DNA from: Candidatus Poribacteria bacterium
GTDB lineage: Bacteria > Poribacteria > WGA-4E > WGA-3G
Direction: 5' to 3'
Assembly (NCBI GenBank): GCA_003635315.1
Contig: PYJD01000010.1
Span: forward strand, 124,001 to 188,000
Length of the DNA: 64,000 nt
Each line of letters opens with the position of its first letter. Within the stretch, counting starts at the first letter, position 1. This document shows positions 46,001 through 54,506 of the stretch, piece by piece. The notes beneath the pieces are model-generated. The model saw nothing but the letters and a program-made list of their open reading frames with translations. It ran no database searches and was not told the DNA's origin. The translations under genes were made by a program, and so were the position numbers.

Positions 46001-46837
46001 ATGAGCAATCAAACAAGGGATGCTGAATATACGATGGGTCGTACTGATTCCGAAACTGACCGACTCATAAAACAGTCCCAACTTTATGATAATGTTACAC
46101 GTCGTTTCTTTCTTAGAAGTGGCATTACCAATGGTATGAAAGTTCTTGACGTGGGGAGTGGCGCGGGAGATGTAGCTATTACACTGGCAGATTTCGTTGG
46201 GGAAGATGGCAGTGTAATCGGTGTAGATGTGAACCCAGATATATTGGATACAGCCAAAGCACGTGCTAACGCTGAAGGATATAAGAATATCGAATTCATT
46301 GCTGGTGACATCCGCACACTTGACCTACCAGATGATTTTGATGCTGTCGCAGGTAGACTCGTTCTTATGTATATGGCTGATCCTGCAGAAGCACTCAAAC
46401 ACCTAATTACCCTCGTAAAACCGGGTGGTATCGTTGCTTTTCAGGAAGCAGAATTCTCTCCGTATACTGCTGCCATTCACCCAGATACACCATTAATCAA
46501 CAATCTTGTTGAATGGGGTCGGACGGTTTTTGAAAAATCTGGCGCGCACACGGAAATGGGGATGGATCTATATAAAGCTTTTGTAGATGCTGGTTTACCG
46601 GAACCAATACTACATTTTGAAGCACCTATGGGTGGTCCTGAAGACTGGCCAGGTTTTGATTACCTTGAAAACAGTTTTCGAAGTATCCTACCTCTCATTG
46701 AGAAATATGAAATTGCTACGGCTGAACAGGTGCAAGTTGATACACTCGCTGAACGGATCCAGAAAGAGGTAGCAGTTTCAAAGCGACCAGTAATGTTACC
46801 TCCCCATATCACAGCACATGTAACACTCCCTTCCTAA
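46001..46837 (+). CDS. Class I SAM-dependent methyltransferase
   Basis: 278 residues. Motif I is VLDVGSGAGDVAITLAD around residue 49, then VIGVDVNPDIL (the acidic residue binding the SAM ribose). Motif IV region is FDAVAGRLVLMYMADP, followed by LVKPGGIVAFQEAEF. This resembles small-molecule methyltransferases of the UbiE/Methyltransf_25 type. It has a paralogue directly downstream with 8 bases between. The short spacing suggests an operon. Acceptor unknown. Confidence 0.88.
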   Translation: MSNQTRDAEYTMGRTDSETDRLIKQSQLYDNVTRRFFLRSGITNGMKVLDVGSGAGDVAITLADFVGEDGSVIGVDVNPDILDTAKARANAEGYKNIEFIAGDIRTLDLPDDFDAVAGRLVLMYMADPAEALKHLITLVKPGGIVAFQEAEFSPYTAAIHPDTPLINNLVEWGRTVFEKSGAHTEMGMDLYKAFVDAGLPEPILHFEAPMGGPEDWPGFDYLENSFRSILPLIEKYEIATAEQVQVDTLAERIQKEVAVSKRPVMLPPHITAHVTLPS

Positions 46838-46845
46838 GTTTATGT

Positions 46846-47718
46846 ATGTCTAAAAATATAGCAGTTTCACCACATTCCTTAAATAAAGATGCTACCTATA
46901 CATTGGGACGCACATCACATGAAACAAATCGATTGATTGAACAATCCAGAATATACGGTGAATCAACCAAACGGCTTTGTCAACAAGCTGGAATTGCTGA
47001 AGGAATGCATGTACTGGAAATAGGGAGTGGTGCTGGAGATGTCGCATTAATGCTTGTTGATCTTGTGGGTGAAACTGGACAAGTCGTTGGTGTTGATATA
47101 AATCCTATAATTCTTGAGTCTGCCCGTAAACGGATTCAGGATTTAGGTTTAAATAACATCGAATTCAGAGCAGGTGATGCACGGGAGATCATTTTTGAGG
47201 AGAAATTTGATGCTATCGTAGGACGATTCGTCCTGATGTATATGTCTGATCCTACTGATGCACTTGCACAATTAATTTCACATCTTAAACCTGGTGGTAT
47301 TGTAGCTTTTCAAGAACCGGAATATACACTCTATCCAGCATTTAGACATCCAGACACACCATTAATAAACCAACTTATCAGTTGGATTTTGGATGTGTTT
47401 CAGCATTCGGGGGCACATCTAAATGCTGGATTCGGTTTATATCAAATATTCATTGATGCAGGCTTACCGGCACCAGAGATGCATCTTCAGTCCCCTATTG
47501 GTGCAGAAGAAAATTGGGCAGGATACCGGTACATGACAACAATCTTTGAAAGTCTTCTCCCTCTTATTGAGGAATACCGTTTAGCTACATCCGAACAAGT
47601 TGATATAAACACGTTATCTGAACGTCTGCGGATGGAAGTGCTAAAAGCCAAACGACCGTTCTACTTACCTTTACATGTAACAGCCCATGCACGAAAAACA
47701 CCTTGTAGGTTGGGTTGA
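46846..47718 (+). CDS. Class I SAM-dependent methyltransferase (paralogue)
   Basis: 290 residues, duplicate of the preceding enzyme. Motif I is VLEIGSGAGDVALMLVD, the ribose acid is in VVGVDINPIIL, and the region after it is FDAIVGRFVLMYMSDP. The overall order, including DTPLINQLISW and the C-terminal LPLHVTAHA, matches its neighbour. The last residues (KTPCRLG) run into a repeat unit (GTAGGTTGGG), so the natural end may have been altered. Probably same pathway, different acceptor, or gene dosage. Confidence 0.87.
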   Translation: MSKNIAVSPHSLNKDATYTLGRTSHETNRLIEQSRIYGESTKRLCQQAGIAEGMHVLEIGSGAGDVALMLVDLVGETGQVVGVDINPIILESARKRIQDLGLNNIEFRAGDAREIIFEEKFDAIVGRFVLMYMSDPTDALAQLISHLKPGGIVAFQEPEYTLYPAFRHPDTPLINQLISWILDVFQHSGAHLNAGFGLYQIFIDAGLPAPEMHLQSPIGAEENWAGYRYMTTIFESLLPLIEEYRLATSEQVDINTLSERLRMEVLKAKRPFYLPLHVTAHARKTPCRLG

Positions 47719-47963
47719 TGTGTGAAACTCATAGGTGCCAACTTACCACCCTTACCCACCACGGTAGATTCGGTTTGGAACCGAACCATAGGTGTCAACT
47801 TAGCACCCATTCCCACCACGGTAGATTCGGTTTGGAACCGAACCACTAAGTTGACACCTATAGGGTAGAGGAACTAAACCCGTCAATTACCATACATACA
47901 TTCATACCCGGGAATGCTTTAATGGCATTCATACCCGGGGAATGCCATTAGGCATTCATACCG

Positions 47964-48010
47964 TTGATTCCTTGATTCCTTGATTCCTTGATTCCTTGAT
48001 TCCTTGATTT
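47964..48010. repeat. Five-copy octamer repeat TTGATTCC
   Basis: Exact copies at 47964, 47972, 47980, 47988 and 47996, plus a partial sixth. It is likely a slippage expansion of the end of the CGTTGATTCC unit. Confidence 0.9.
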
Positions 48011-48062
48011 GGAACTACGGAATAATGTGATATTAGCATTTAGAAATGGTATAATCTAAAAA

Positions 48063-48094
48063 AATAATCCTTCATCATAAGATGAAGGATTATT
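48063..48094. terminator. Bidirectional intrinsic terminator-like hairpin
   Basis: AATAATCCTTCATC (48063-48076) and GATGAAGGATTATT (48081-48094) form a perfect 14-bp stem with an ATAA loop, followed by TTATTTAT. It lies between the methyltransferase genes and the convergent LamG gene. Confidence 0.75.
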
Positions 48095-48284
48095 TTATTT
48101 ATAATTAGGATATTGTTATGAATGTAAAGTTCAATATACCACCTACTGACTATGAGATGTTCCAAAACAATTTATAATCAGCAGGACATATCGGTTAGAA
48201 AGCAAATCTACCAAGTGGAGAAACTGATTTGAGTTGAATCACGCCACCGCAGTATCATAACACTTATACCGAACTCATGACGGG

Positions 48285-49073
48285 TTACTTTTTCAAATCA
48301 CCCCAAGTGAGAGCTAATTTACCTTGAGCTTCTACAGCAAAATACTCCTCAAGACCCTCAGTCATAATTGCTTTTACTTCATCTTGGGTTAAACCACGTT
48401 TCCAAACATTTAGTTCATCCATTAAGCCAGTAAATGGACGTTTGTCGTCTATATTAAAACCTACGCGTGCACCCTGTCCCCAATCTCCTGCGATTTTATC
48501 AGGCAAACGTGCTTTTTCTTCCCCAACTTTTTCACCATTGATATACAGGTAAGCCATTTGTTCACCATGATTGAACGTGCCAGCGTAATGTACCCATTGA
48601 TCTGCTTTGTTTGTCCCTGCCCGGATATCGAATAATGTCTTCCCAGGGTTATGTCCTCGATTCAGCCAACGGTAATTACCATCTCCACGTGCCTCTGGAT
48701 GCACAAGCCAAGTACCATCACCTGCACGGGCATTAAAAATCGCCATATCCGTAATAGATTCAACATTTATCCAGGCAACAATACTCATACCTGTTGTAGG
48801 TATATGTTCAGGATCAATGTTGTCAATATCTAATTTAAGATAACCGGATTGGGAAAAATGTCCTGCCTTACCAAACTTTCCATCATCGGACTGAACCACT
48901 TTTCCAACAATTTCACCATCGTATTCATTACCCGATTTTTCAATAACTGTATCACCAGAGAATTCTTCGTAATCAAAATAAATGATTAAATCTTCATCTA
49001 ACACCTTAGCCGCAAATACATTCCATTGAAATGCCAATACAAGGCATACAATAATCACTAAAGAGCGTTTCAT
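48285..49073 (-). CDS. Secreted LamG (concanavalin A-like) domain protein
   Basis: 262 residues. Signal peptide 1-22 (SLVIIVCLVLAFQWNVFAA). The rest is a LamG-type jelly roll: YFDYEEFSGDTVIEKSGNEY, GHFSQSGYLKLD, MSIVAWINVES, QWVHYAGTFNHGEQMAYLY and FTGLMDELNVWKRGLTQDEV, the classic ends of such domains that bind carbohydrate or protein. The last residues KLALTWGDLKK resemble the tail KMTIVWGQIKANIK of the discoidin-like protein at 62389, a possible shared sorting or anchoring signal. AAGGAG precedes the start. It stands alone. Ligand unknown. Confidence 0.88.
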   Translation of the reverse strand: MKRSLVIIVCLVLAFQWNVFAAKVLDEDLIIYFDYEEFSGDTVIEKSGNEYDGEIVGKVVQSDDGKFGKAGHFSQSGYLKLDIDNIDPEHIPTTGMSIVAWINVESITDMAIFNARAGDGTWLVHPEARGDGNYRWLNRGHNPGKTLFDIRAGTNKADQWVHYAGTFNHGEQMAYLYINGEKVGEEKARLPDKIAGDWGQGARVGFNIDDKRPFTGLMDELNVWKRGLTQDEVKAIMTEGLEEYFAVEAQGKLALTWGDLKK

Positions 49074-49346
49074 CTTTTTTTAATCTCCTTATAAAATAGT
49101 GGAAATGAACTTACTGGAAATGATCACTATCATCATGCGTAATAATAACATGTAGATTCTTGATTTGCAAGTCAATTCAATATTCTTGTTAATGTTTATA
49201 TGCTCAAACAGAAGACTGAAGTGATAAATTGTAACCTTTCTATAAGTTTAGCATTCTTATTTATAGAAACAACTAACAGACTCAAAATTGGTTATGTGAA
49301 TCATATATTATCTTTAACGCAATATTCATCAACACGGAGATAGATT

Positions 49347-51782
49347 ATGCCTGAAAAATACATCTCAACAGATTTCTGGTATACCTTCATCAACTCTCTA
49401 TATAACGATGGTGTCGCATGTGGCAGAGGTGAATTAGAGATGGATGAGGAGACACAGAACAGTCTCCTTGATTATCTCAAGGAAAAAATTGAGGAAGGTG
49501 TTACAAATGGAGAAACCGCACTCCCTCCCGGTCTTCACAATTATTTTTGGCGTTTCACTGAAGAGATACTACCAAAAATACAAACATTAGTTGAAGGTAT
49601 TCTGAAAACAGTTCCGGACAACAGTGCTGCATCCTTAGTTCAAACACTATTAAAACTTGCAGATTGGGAATCACAACATCTATCCCTCTTGGATATTCAT
49701 CTGGAATCAATTCAATACGATCCGTGTATGAATTTAGCAATTATTAACGAATATGAACATAGAAGTAGCCTGGAGTATTTTGAAGATTTTAAAGAAGAGG
49801 TAATTATCCTCAAGACACTTGAAAATCTGTATTCCTGGGCAATACAACAAGATGATAACGCACGGTATCAGGAAGCAAAATCATTTTATTGGAGACATAG
49901 TGTAACCCCTTACACAGTCTATAAGTACTTAAAAAATGAATCTCAAAGGCTAAAGCATCACTTAGAGAATACCGGTAGTTTAAAAGAAAAAACTTCCGAA
50001 ATTGATAAGTATATAAGTGGAATTAAAAAGTGTAGAGATTTAGTTTCATTGGAACGGACGGCTTTCTGGAACCATCTGGATCAACAACAAGATGAGCAGA
50101 CTGCCTTAGTTGATGCAACATCTGATAATATGGATATATGGGGCGCATATCTAAAATCACTTGAAGACACGGAAAAAGCACCATCCAGAAGGCTAACACT
50201 GGACGATCAAGATCAACTTCTGAAGTTCTTGAAAAGTAGGATCCGAGATGGGGTTGTTGATGGGAAAACAACTTTACCTGCAAATATACATGAACACATC
50301 TCTATGTTTCCTGAAGTCATGCTTATGGAACTTCGTGAATTTGCTGAAGAAGTGCTCGAAACAAGACCCGATAACGGTGCTGCTATGAAAATGATAGCAG
50401 TCATTGTGTGGAAGGGGAAACATATATGTAACGGAGAATCAGATGATGATCTGGCGTTGCTTGAACAAGCAATGGGACTGTTACCCAACGAACCTGAAAT
50501 CTGCTTTGATGCATTCAAATACTTTGATGAAAATTTTGATCCCTTGTTTCGACGCTCACTCACTGCACTTGAGAGATTGTTTGAAAGAGCAATACAGCAA
50601 GATGAAACTGAATTATACTCTTGGGTTACGAAACTATATAAAGATGTCGGCAGAACTCCGTGTTATATATATAGGAATTTGATGAAAAACCCTGAAGAAA
50701 ATGCCGAATTGATTACCAGATGTAAACCATTGATAGATCTGATGTTACAGTCATTTCAACAAAAACTGGCACATATCCCAGACGATTGGTATTCCCTTCG
50801 CGGAATTGGGGATATCTATGAAGTTTTAGGGAAAAAAGAATTATCTCAGAAATACCCGTGGGAACCACATACAGAATTAAGATGGAAGCAAAAAGCATGG
50901 ATCCGAAGAAAACTTCCCAACATCTCTGCAATTGCTTTTGATGAAACACCTATTTCATTCACAGATTACCGTGGTAAAATGTTGGTGCTTGATTGGTATG
51001 CCAAGTGGTGCGGTTTCTGTGCAGGAGAAATACCACATCTCAAAGATGTGTATGAAGCAAATCAACAGAACGCATTAGATGTTATCGGGGTGAGTCTGGA
51101 CAGGAATGAAACAGACCTTCGCGAATTTACTGAAGCACATGATATACCTTGGTTACAGATCTATGACGGAAAGGGATGGAAAAGTGAACTCGCACAATTT
51201 TTCGGTATTAACAGTATACCTTCTCAGTGGTTAATTGACCGGGATGGAACAATTATTTCAGTAGATACAAGAGGAAATGACCTGGGAAAATGGGTGAAAT
51301 GGACTGAGACAACACGTATTGGCAACGTGATTTCGGATTTCTCTGCACTTGATGTAGATGGAAATACTGTATCTCACGCAACATTACGGGGGAAAGTTGC
51401 ACTACTTCACTTCGGTGATATGCATCAAGATCCTGAACTCAAACATATAGATACTCTATACAAAAAATATCATAAAAATGGTTTTGAGGCAATTGGGATC
51501 AATGTTCGCGGATGGAAAAATGAAGACGGATTGAGGGGTGTTGTTCGCAGAGGAGACCATCAGGGACATTATATTTACGCTGCCCGTGATAGCAAATATG
51601 CTGCATTGGCTGAACAGTTTGGATTCGGACAAGGTTTTGCAGCCAAGAGAATGAGTCTACCTGCTTTTATACTCATTGATAGAGATGGAACGGTACTTGA
51701 TGCACGTGCTGAGAAGGTTCATTCAATTGAAGCATGGGCTGCAAGATTAGAAAAGATTGTTGTTACCCATCTATGTCTTTGA
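49347..51782 (+). CDS. Large protein with duplicated helical region and two thioredoxin-fold domains
   Basis: 811 residues. Two related helical segments of about 200 residues each (SLLDYLKEKIEEGVTNGETA near 45 and QLLKFLKSRIRDGVVDGKTT near 290) come first, probably TPR-like. Next is a TlpA/redoxin-type domain with DWYAKWCGFCAGEIPH near 548, the CxxC active site. A second thioredoxin-fold domain (from about 665, VALLHFGDMHQD) has no CxxC. There is no signal peptide, so the domain that reduces disulfides in TlpA relatives would here face the cytoplasm unless exported differently. The ATG is preceded by GGAG. Partner unknown. Confidence 0.82.
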   Translation: MPEKYISTDFWYTFINSLYNDGVACGRGELEMDEETQNSLLDYLKEKIEEGVTNGETALPPGLHNYFWRFTEEILPKIQTLVEGILKTVPDNSAASLVQTLLKLADWESQHLSLLDIHLESIQYDPCMNLAIINEYEHRSSLEYFEDFKEEVIILKTLENLYSWAIQQDDNARYQEAKSFYWRHSVTPYTVYKYLKNESQRLKHHLENTGSLKEKTSEIDKYISGIKKCRDLVSLERTAFWNHLDQQQDEQTALVDATSDNMDIWGAYLKSLEDTEKAPSRRLTLDDQDQLLKFLKSRIRDGVVDGKTTLPANIHEHISMFPEVMLMELREFAEEVLETRPDNGAAMKMIAVIVWKGKHICNGESDDDLALLEQAMGLLPNEPEICFDAFKYFDENFDPLFRRSLTALERLFERAIQQDETELYSWVTKLYKDVGRTPCYIYRNLMKNPEENAELITRCKPLIDLMLQSFQQKLAHIPDDWYSLRGIGDIYEVLGKKELSQKYPWEPHTELRWKQKAWIRRKLPNISAIAFDETPISFTDYRGKMLVLDWYAKWCGFCAGEIPHLKDVYEANQQNALDVIGVSLDRNETDLREFTEAHDIPWLQIYDGKGWKSELAQFFGINSIPSQWLIDRDGTIISVDTRGNDLGKWVKWTETTRIGNVISDFSALDVDGNTVSHATLRGKVALLHFGDMHQDPELKHIDTLYKKYHKNGFEAIGINVRGWKNEDGLRGVVRRGDHQGHYIYAARDSKYAALAEQFGFGQGFAAKRMSLPAFILIDRDGTVLDARAEKVHSIEAWAARLEKIVVTHLCL

Positions 51783-52429
51783 TGGATTAACTACCTTTCT
51801 ACAAAGTTACAATCAAGAAGTACTATCACGTTACGGGTAACGCGCATCGGTATTACCAGTATCCCACTATATAGTTATTGGATTTTATACCATTTCTAAA
51901 TGAAAGCGTCTCTTGTTTGTAGCATAAACTATCAGTTTGTACGTTCCCCGTTTCATTCCCCATAGACGGTAATGAGATATTAATAAATAGAAATGGTATT
52001 ACTTTGGGTTGTAATTCATTTTTTAAGATGAATTGCCTGCAAAGGTGAGGAGTACGTAGTTCGACCTGAAAACCGACGATGCATTCATCTATAGGGTATA
52101 CCCTTGTTAAAAACCATCCATTTCTTGGAAGTATCTCCATGAAATAACCAATCCGTTCCAATGACATCAAATACATTCTAATTGATTTACATAAGATGAT
52201 ACATTACAATGTATATCGGTATGTCATCCCAAAATAACCCATCATATAAGAATATAAATTCATCTGTCAAACGTGTTTTATCTGAGAAACTCGTCTTGAA
52301 AAGAGTGAAGATTTTCATCCACAACAACTCTATAGTTTAAGAATTATCTCAGGACAGGATGGTATTCCTGAAACTCTATTGGCTAAAAGAACCCACGCGA
52401 AGAATTCGCTATGAAAGGAAAGTGCCTTT
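51783..52429. other. Intergenic region with inverted repeat element
   Basis: It holds an IR-flanked 113-bp element (51887-51999). A short open frame at about 52220-52340 (39 codons) has stops around it and no good start, perhaps a relic. The promoter of the sulfotransferase should be near the right end. A 107-codon reverse frame across the element is considered accidental. Confidence 0.5.
51887..51999. repeat. 113-bp element with 12-bp terminal inverted repeats
   Basis: ATACCATTTCTA (51887-51898) and TAGAAATGGTAT (51988-51999) are perfect inverted repeats. Inside is the reverse copy of the repeat at 2573-2618 (TTTGTAGCATAAACT...). The end motif alone also occurs at about 5838, 48043 and 56273. 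MITE-like, without coding capacity. Confidence 0.55.
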
Positions 52430-53230
52430 TTGATACCTAAGATTTCATATTTAATCTGTGCAACACCGCGGTGTGGTGGATACCTACTTTTTGAAGCATT
52501 GGAAAATACAGGTCTCGCAGGTAAACCGGGTGAATACTTTTGGGATGACAAAAAATGGGGTGATAAGTGGAGAGCAACTGACTATTCTGATTTTTTAAAC
52601 AAAGTCATACAAAAAAGTACAACCCCAAATGGTGTCTTTGGTACAAAACTCATGTGGGGATACTTTGAGAAATTTATTGGTAAGGTACGACAAACCCCTC
52701 ATTTTATGAATAAAGACCTTTCTTCACATGATATATTAAATGAACTATACCCAAATCTACATTACATTTGGATAATGCGTAGAAATAAAGTTCATCAAGC
52801 TATCTCACTTTGGAAGGGATTACAGACTGTGGTATGGTGGAAAAGAATTGGAGATCCTGAACCAGAATTAGATAAAGAACCGGAATATAACTTTAAGGCT
52901 ATTGATTACCTCGCGCAAGAGATACTGTATCATGAAGCAGCATGGCAGGAATACTTTACGCAATACAATATTAAACCTTTTACAGTCATCTATGAGGACT
53001 TTGTTCCAGAATATGAAGCAACTGCATTAAAAATAATGGATTGGTTAGGCATTGATTATCCAGATAATCTTGAATTTGGTCCAAGACGACTATTAAAACA
53101 AGCGGATGCAGTCTCTGAAAATTGGGCAGCACGATTTCTTGATGAAAAACAGGAACAGGAAAAAAATAATGAAAATTATTCTCCTTTTCCCAATTCCTCT
53201 TGGCACAAAGGAATTTCTAATCATGTTTGA
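52430..53230 (+). CDS. Stf0-like sulfotransferase
   Basis: 266 residues from TTG (AAAGGA upstream; an in-frame stop at 52412 rules out a longer start). The N-terminus YLICATPRCGGYLLFEALENTG is the phosphosulfate-binding loop of Stf0-type sulfotransferases, which act on trehalose in mycobacteria. Later motifs are YIWIMRRNKVHQAISLWK (3'-phosphate binding Arg region near 117) and IYEDFVPEYEATALKIMDWL. No trehalose gene is adjacent, so the acceptor is open. The next gene is a GmhA-like isomerase 332 bases away, which would fit sugar modification. Confidence 0.82.
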   Translation: MIPKISYLICATPRCGGYLLFEALENTGLAGKPGEYFWDDKKWGDKWRATDYSDFLNKVIQKSTTPNGVFGTKLMWGYFEKFIGKVRQTPHFMNKDLSSHDILNELYPNLHYIWIMRRNKVHQAISLWKGLQTVVWWKRIGDPEPELDKEPEYNFKAIDYLAQEILYHEAAWQEYFTQYNIKPFTVIYEDFVPEYEATALKIMDWLGIDYPDNLEFGPRRLLKQADAVSENWAARFLDEKQEQEKNNENYSPFPNSSWHKGISNHV

Positions 53231-53562
53231 TTGCCTTCTACCCTCTTGTAGGTCGGGTAGAGGTACGAAACCCACCGAATGCCATACGCGCATTCGGTGT
53301 TGATTTGGACGAATTCCATACGCGGATTCGACGTTGATTTGGACGAATTCCATACGCGGATTCGACGTTGATTTGGACATGAGACGCTTATATATACAGG
53401 AAATGTTGGACTTCACCTACGATTCAACACAACCTACAAGGACATGTAATCACTAAATTGACACCTATGGGTTAAACCAGCATAAAACCAGATATAATTT
53501 GAAGATAGATACTTGAATTGTTATAATAATTCAAAACATCTTATCACCGGAGCAGGAGATTA
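53231..53562. repeat. Intergenic region with three 34-bp CGAATTCCATACGCGG units
   Basis: It opens with a GTAGGTCGGGTAGAGGTACG unit (hairpin GTCGGGT/ACCC-GAC type). Units at about 53272, 53307 and 53341 follow, each with CGAAT-x-ATTCG pairing and ending in GTTGATTTGGA. The same family occurs at 26904 (two units) and elsewhere. It ends with AATTGACACCTATGGG-type DNA before the GmhA start. Confidence 0.75.
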
Positions 53563-54150
53563 ATGGAGATGATAGATAGCATTCAAAACGCTTTCTTGGA
53601 TGCTCAAAATACACTCAATAAATTCCTACATGACCATAAGAATTTGACTACTATTGCAGATATAGCAACGGATATAAAAAAGATATTTGAAAATGGTGGG
53701 AAAGTATATGTTTGTGGGAATGGTGGAAGCATGTGTGATGCTATCCATTTTGCAGAAGAATGCACAGGAAAATTTCGTAAAAATAGGATTCCTTTACCTA
53801 CCATAGCCTTCAGTGATCCGGGGAATCTTACATGCATCGCCAATGATTTCGGTTTCGATGAAGTCTTTTCAAGACAAGTTCAAGCTTTTGGACAACCAGA
53901 TGACATCTTAATCGTCATCTCAACAAGTGGGAATTCTACCAATATTATCCGTGCTGCAGAAACTGCAAAATCGCAGAAAATGCAGGTTATCGGTTTACTC
54001 GGTAAAGATGGTGGTAAAGTGAAACAATTTTGTGATAGATCCATAATCGCACCAGGGAATACTGCTGATAGAATTCAGGAAATCCATATTAAAGTTATTC
54101 ATATTCTAATAGAACATATAGAACGATTAATGTTCCCTGAGAATTATTGA
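53563..54150 (+). CDS. gmhA: Phosphoheptose isomerase (GmhA-like)
   Basis: 195-residue SIS-domain protein. GmhA turns sedoheptulose 7-phosphate into glycero-manno-heptose 7-phosphate for lipopolysaccharide core or capsule. Typical pieces: YVCGNGGSMCDAIHFAEE around 46-63, a phosphate-binding ISTSGNSTNI near 127, and TADRIQEIHIKVIHILIE at the end. Length is exactly the family's. AGGAG precedes the ATG. No other heptose gene is nearby. Close relatives (DiaA, SIS phosphosugar isomerases) are possible but the motif set favours GmhA. Confidence 0.85.
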   Translation: MEMIDSIQNAFLDAQNTLNKFLHDHKNLTTIADIATDIKKIFENGGKVYVCGNGGSMCDAIHFAEECTGKFRKNRIPLPTIAFSDPGNLTCIANDFGFDEVFSRQVQAFGQPDDILIVISTSGNSTNIIRAAETAKSQKMQVIGLLGKDGGKVKQFCDRSIIAPGNTADRIQEIHIKVIHILIEHIERLMFPENY

Positions 54151-54228
54151 CAATCAATACGTTTACTGCTATTATGCTGTATACCCTTCACTTACCACTC
54201 AGTGCTCTTTCCTCCAGGAGGTTAGTCT

Positions 54229-54504
54229 GTGAACAAATCGGATAACTCCAAATTATACTGGCGTAAAAATCTACAATATCTCACGATTCTACTGAGCATT
54301 TGGTTTACTTCATCCATCCTGTGTTCTATAGTGTTTGTAGAACAATTAGACAAAATTCAATTTTGGGGTTTTCGTCTTGGATTTTATTTTGCACAGCAAG
54401 CATCAATTTGGATATTCGTAGAAATTATTTTCATATATGCATGGTTGATGAATAGATTAGATAAGAAGTTCCGGGTTGCGGATGAGAAGGGAGAGTCAGA
54501 ATAA
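54229..54504 (+). CDS. DUF4212 sodium/solute symporter small subunit
   Basis: 91 residues with two membrane helices (about 17-38 and 47-72), from GTG with AGGAGG seven bases ahead. DUF4212 proteins are encoded just before a symporter of the solute:sodium family and are thought to be its small subunit. Here the large subunit starts two bases after the stop, which confirms the pair. The typical N-terminal segment YWRKNLQYLTILLSIWF and the later LGFYFAQQASIWIF are visible. Confidence 0.87.
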   Translation: MNKSDNSKLYWRKNLQYLTILLSIWFTSSILCSIVFVEQLDKIQFWGFRLGFYFAQQASIWIFVEIIFIYAWLMNRLDKKFRVADEKGESE

Positions 54505-54506
54505 TT

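Larger units (their letters stand above)
47719..48284. other. Intergenic region with palindromes, an octamer repeat and a terminator
   Basis: It holds two GGTTTGGAACCGAACC palindromes (about 47760-47860), GGCATTCATACC units (47905-47960), an octamer repeat (47964-48010), and a bidirectional terminator (48063-48094). A stretch at 48120-48240 begins with ATG and then has stops in frame; I do not count it as a gene. Confidence 0.6.

Noticed and set aside
48121..48240. ATG-led stretch that looks like a possible gene remnant
   Set aside because: Several in-frame stops within 40 codons and no family that I can recognise; too weak to call a pseudogene.
51853..52176. 107-codon reverse open frame
   Set aside because: It runs across the IR-bounded repeat element, and its sequence is explained by the repeat.
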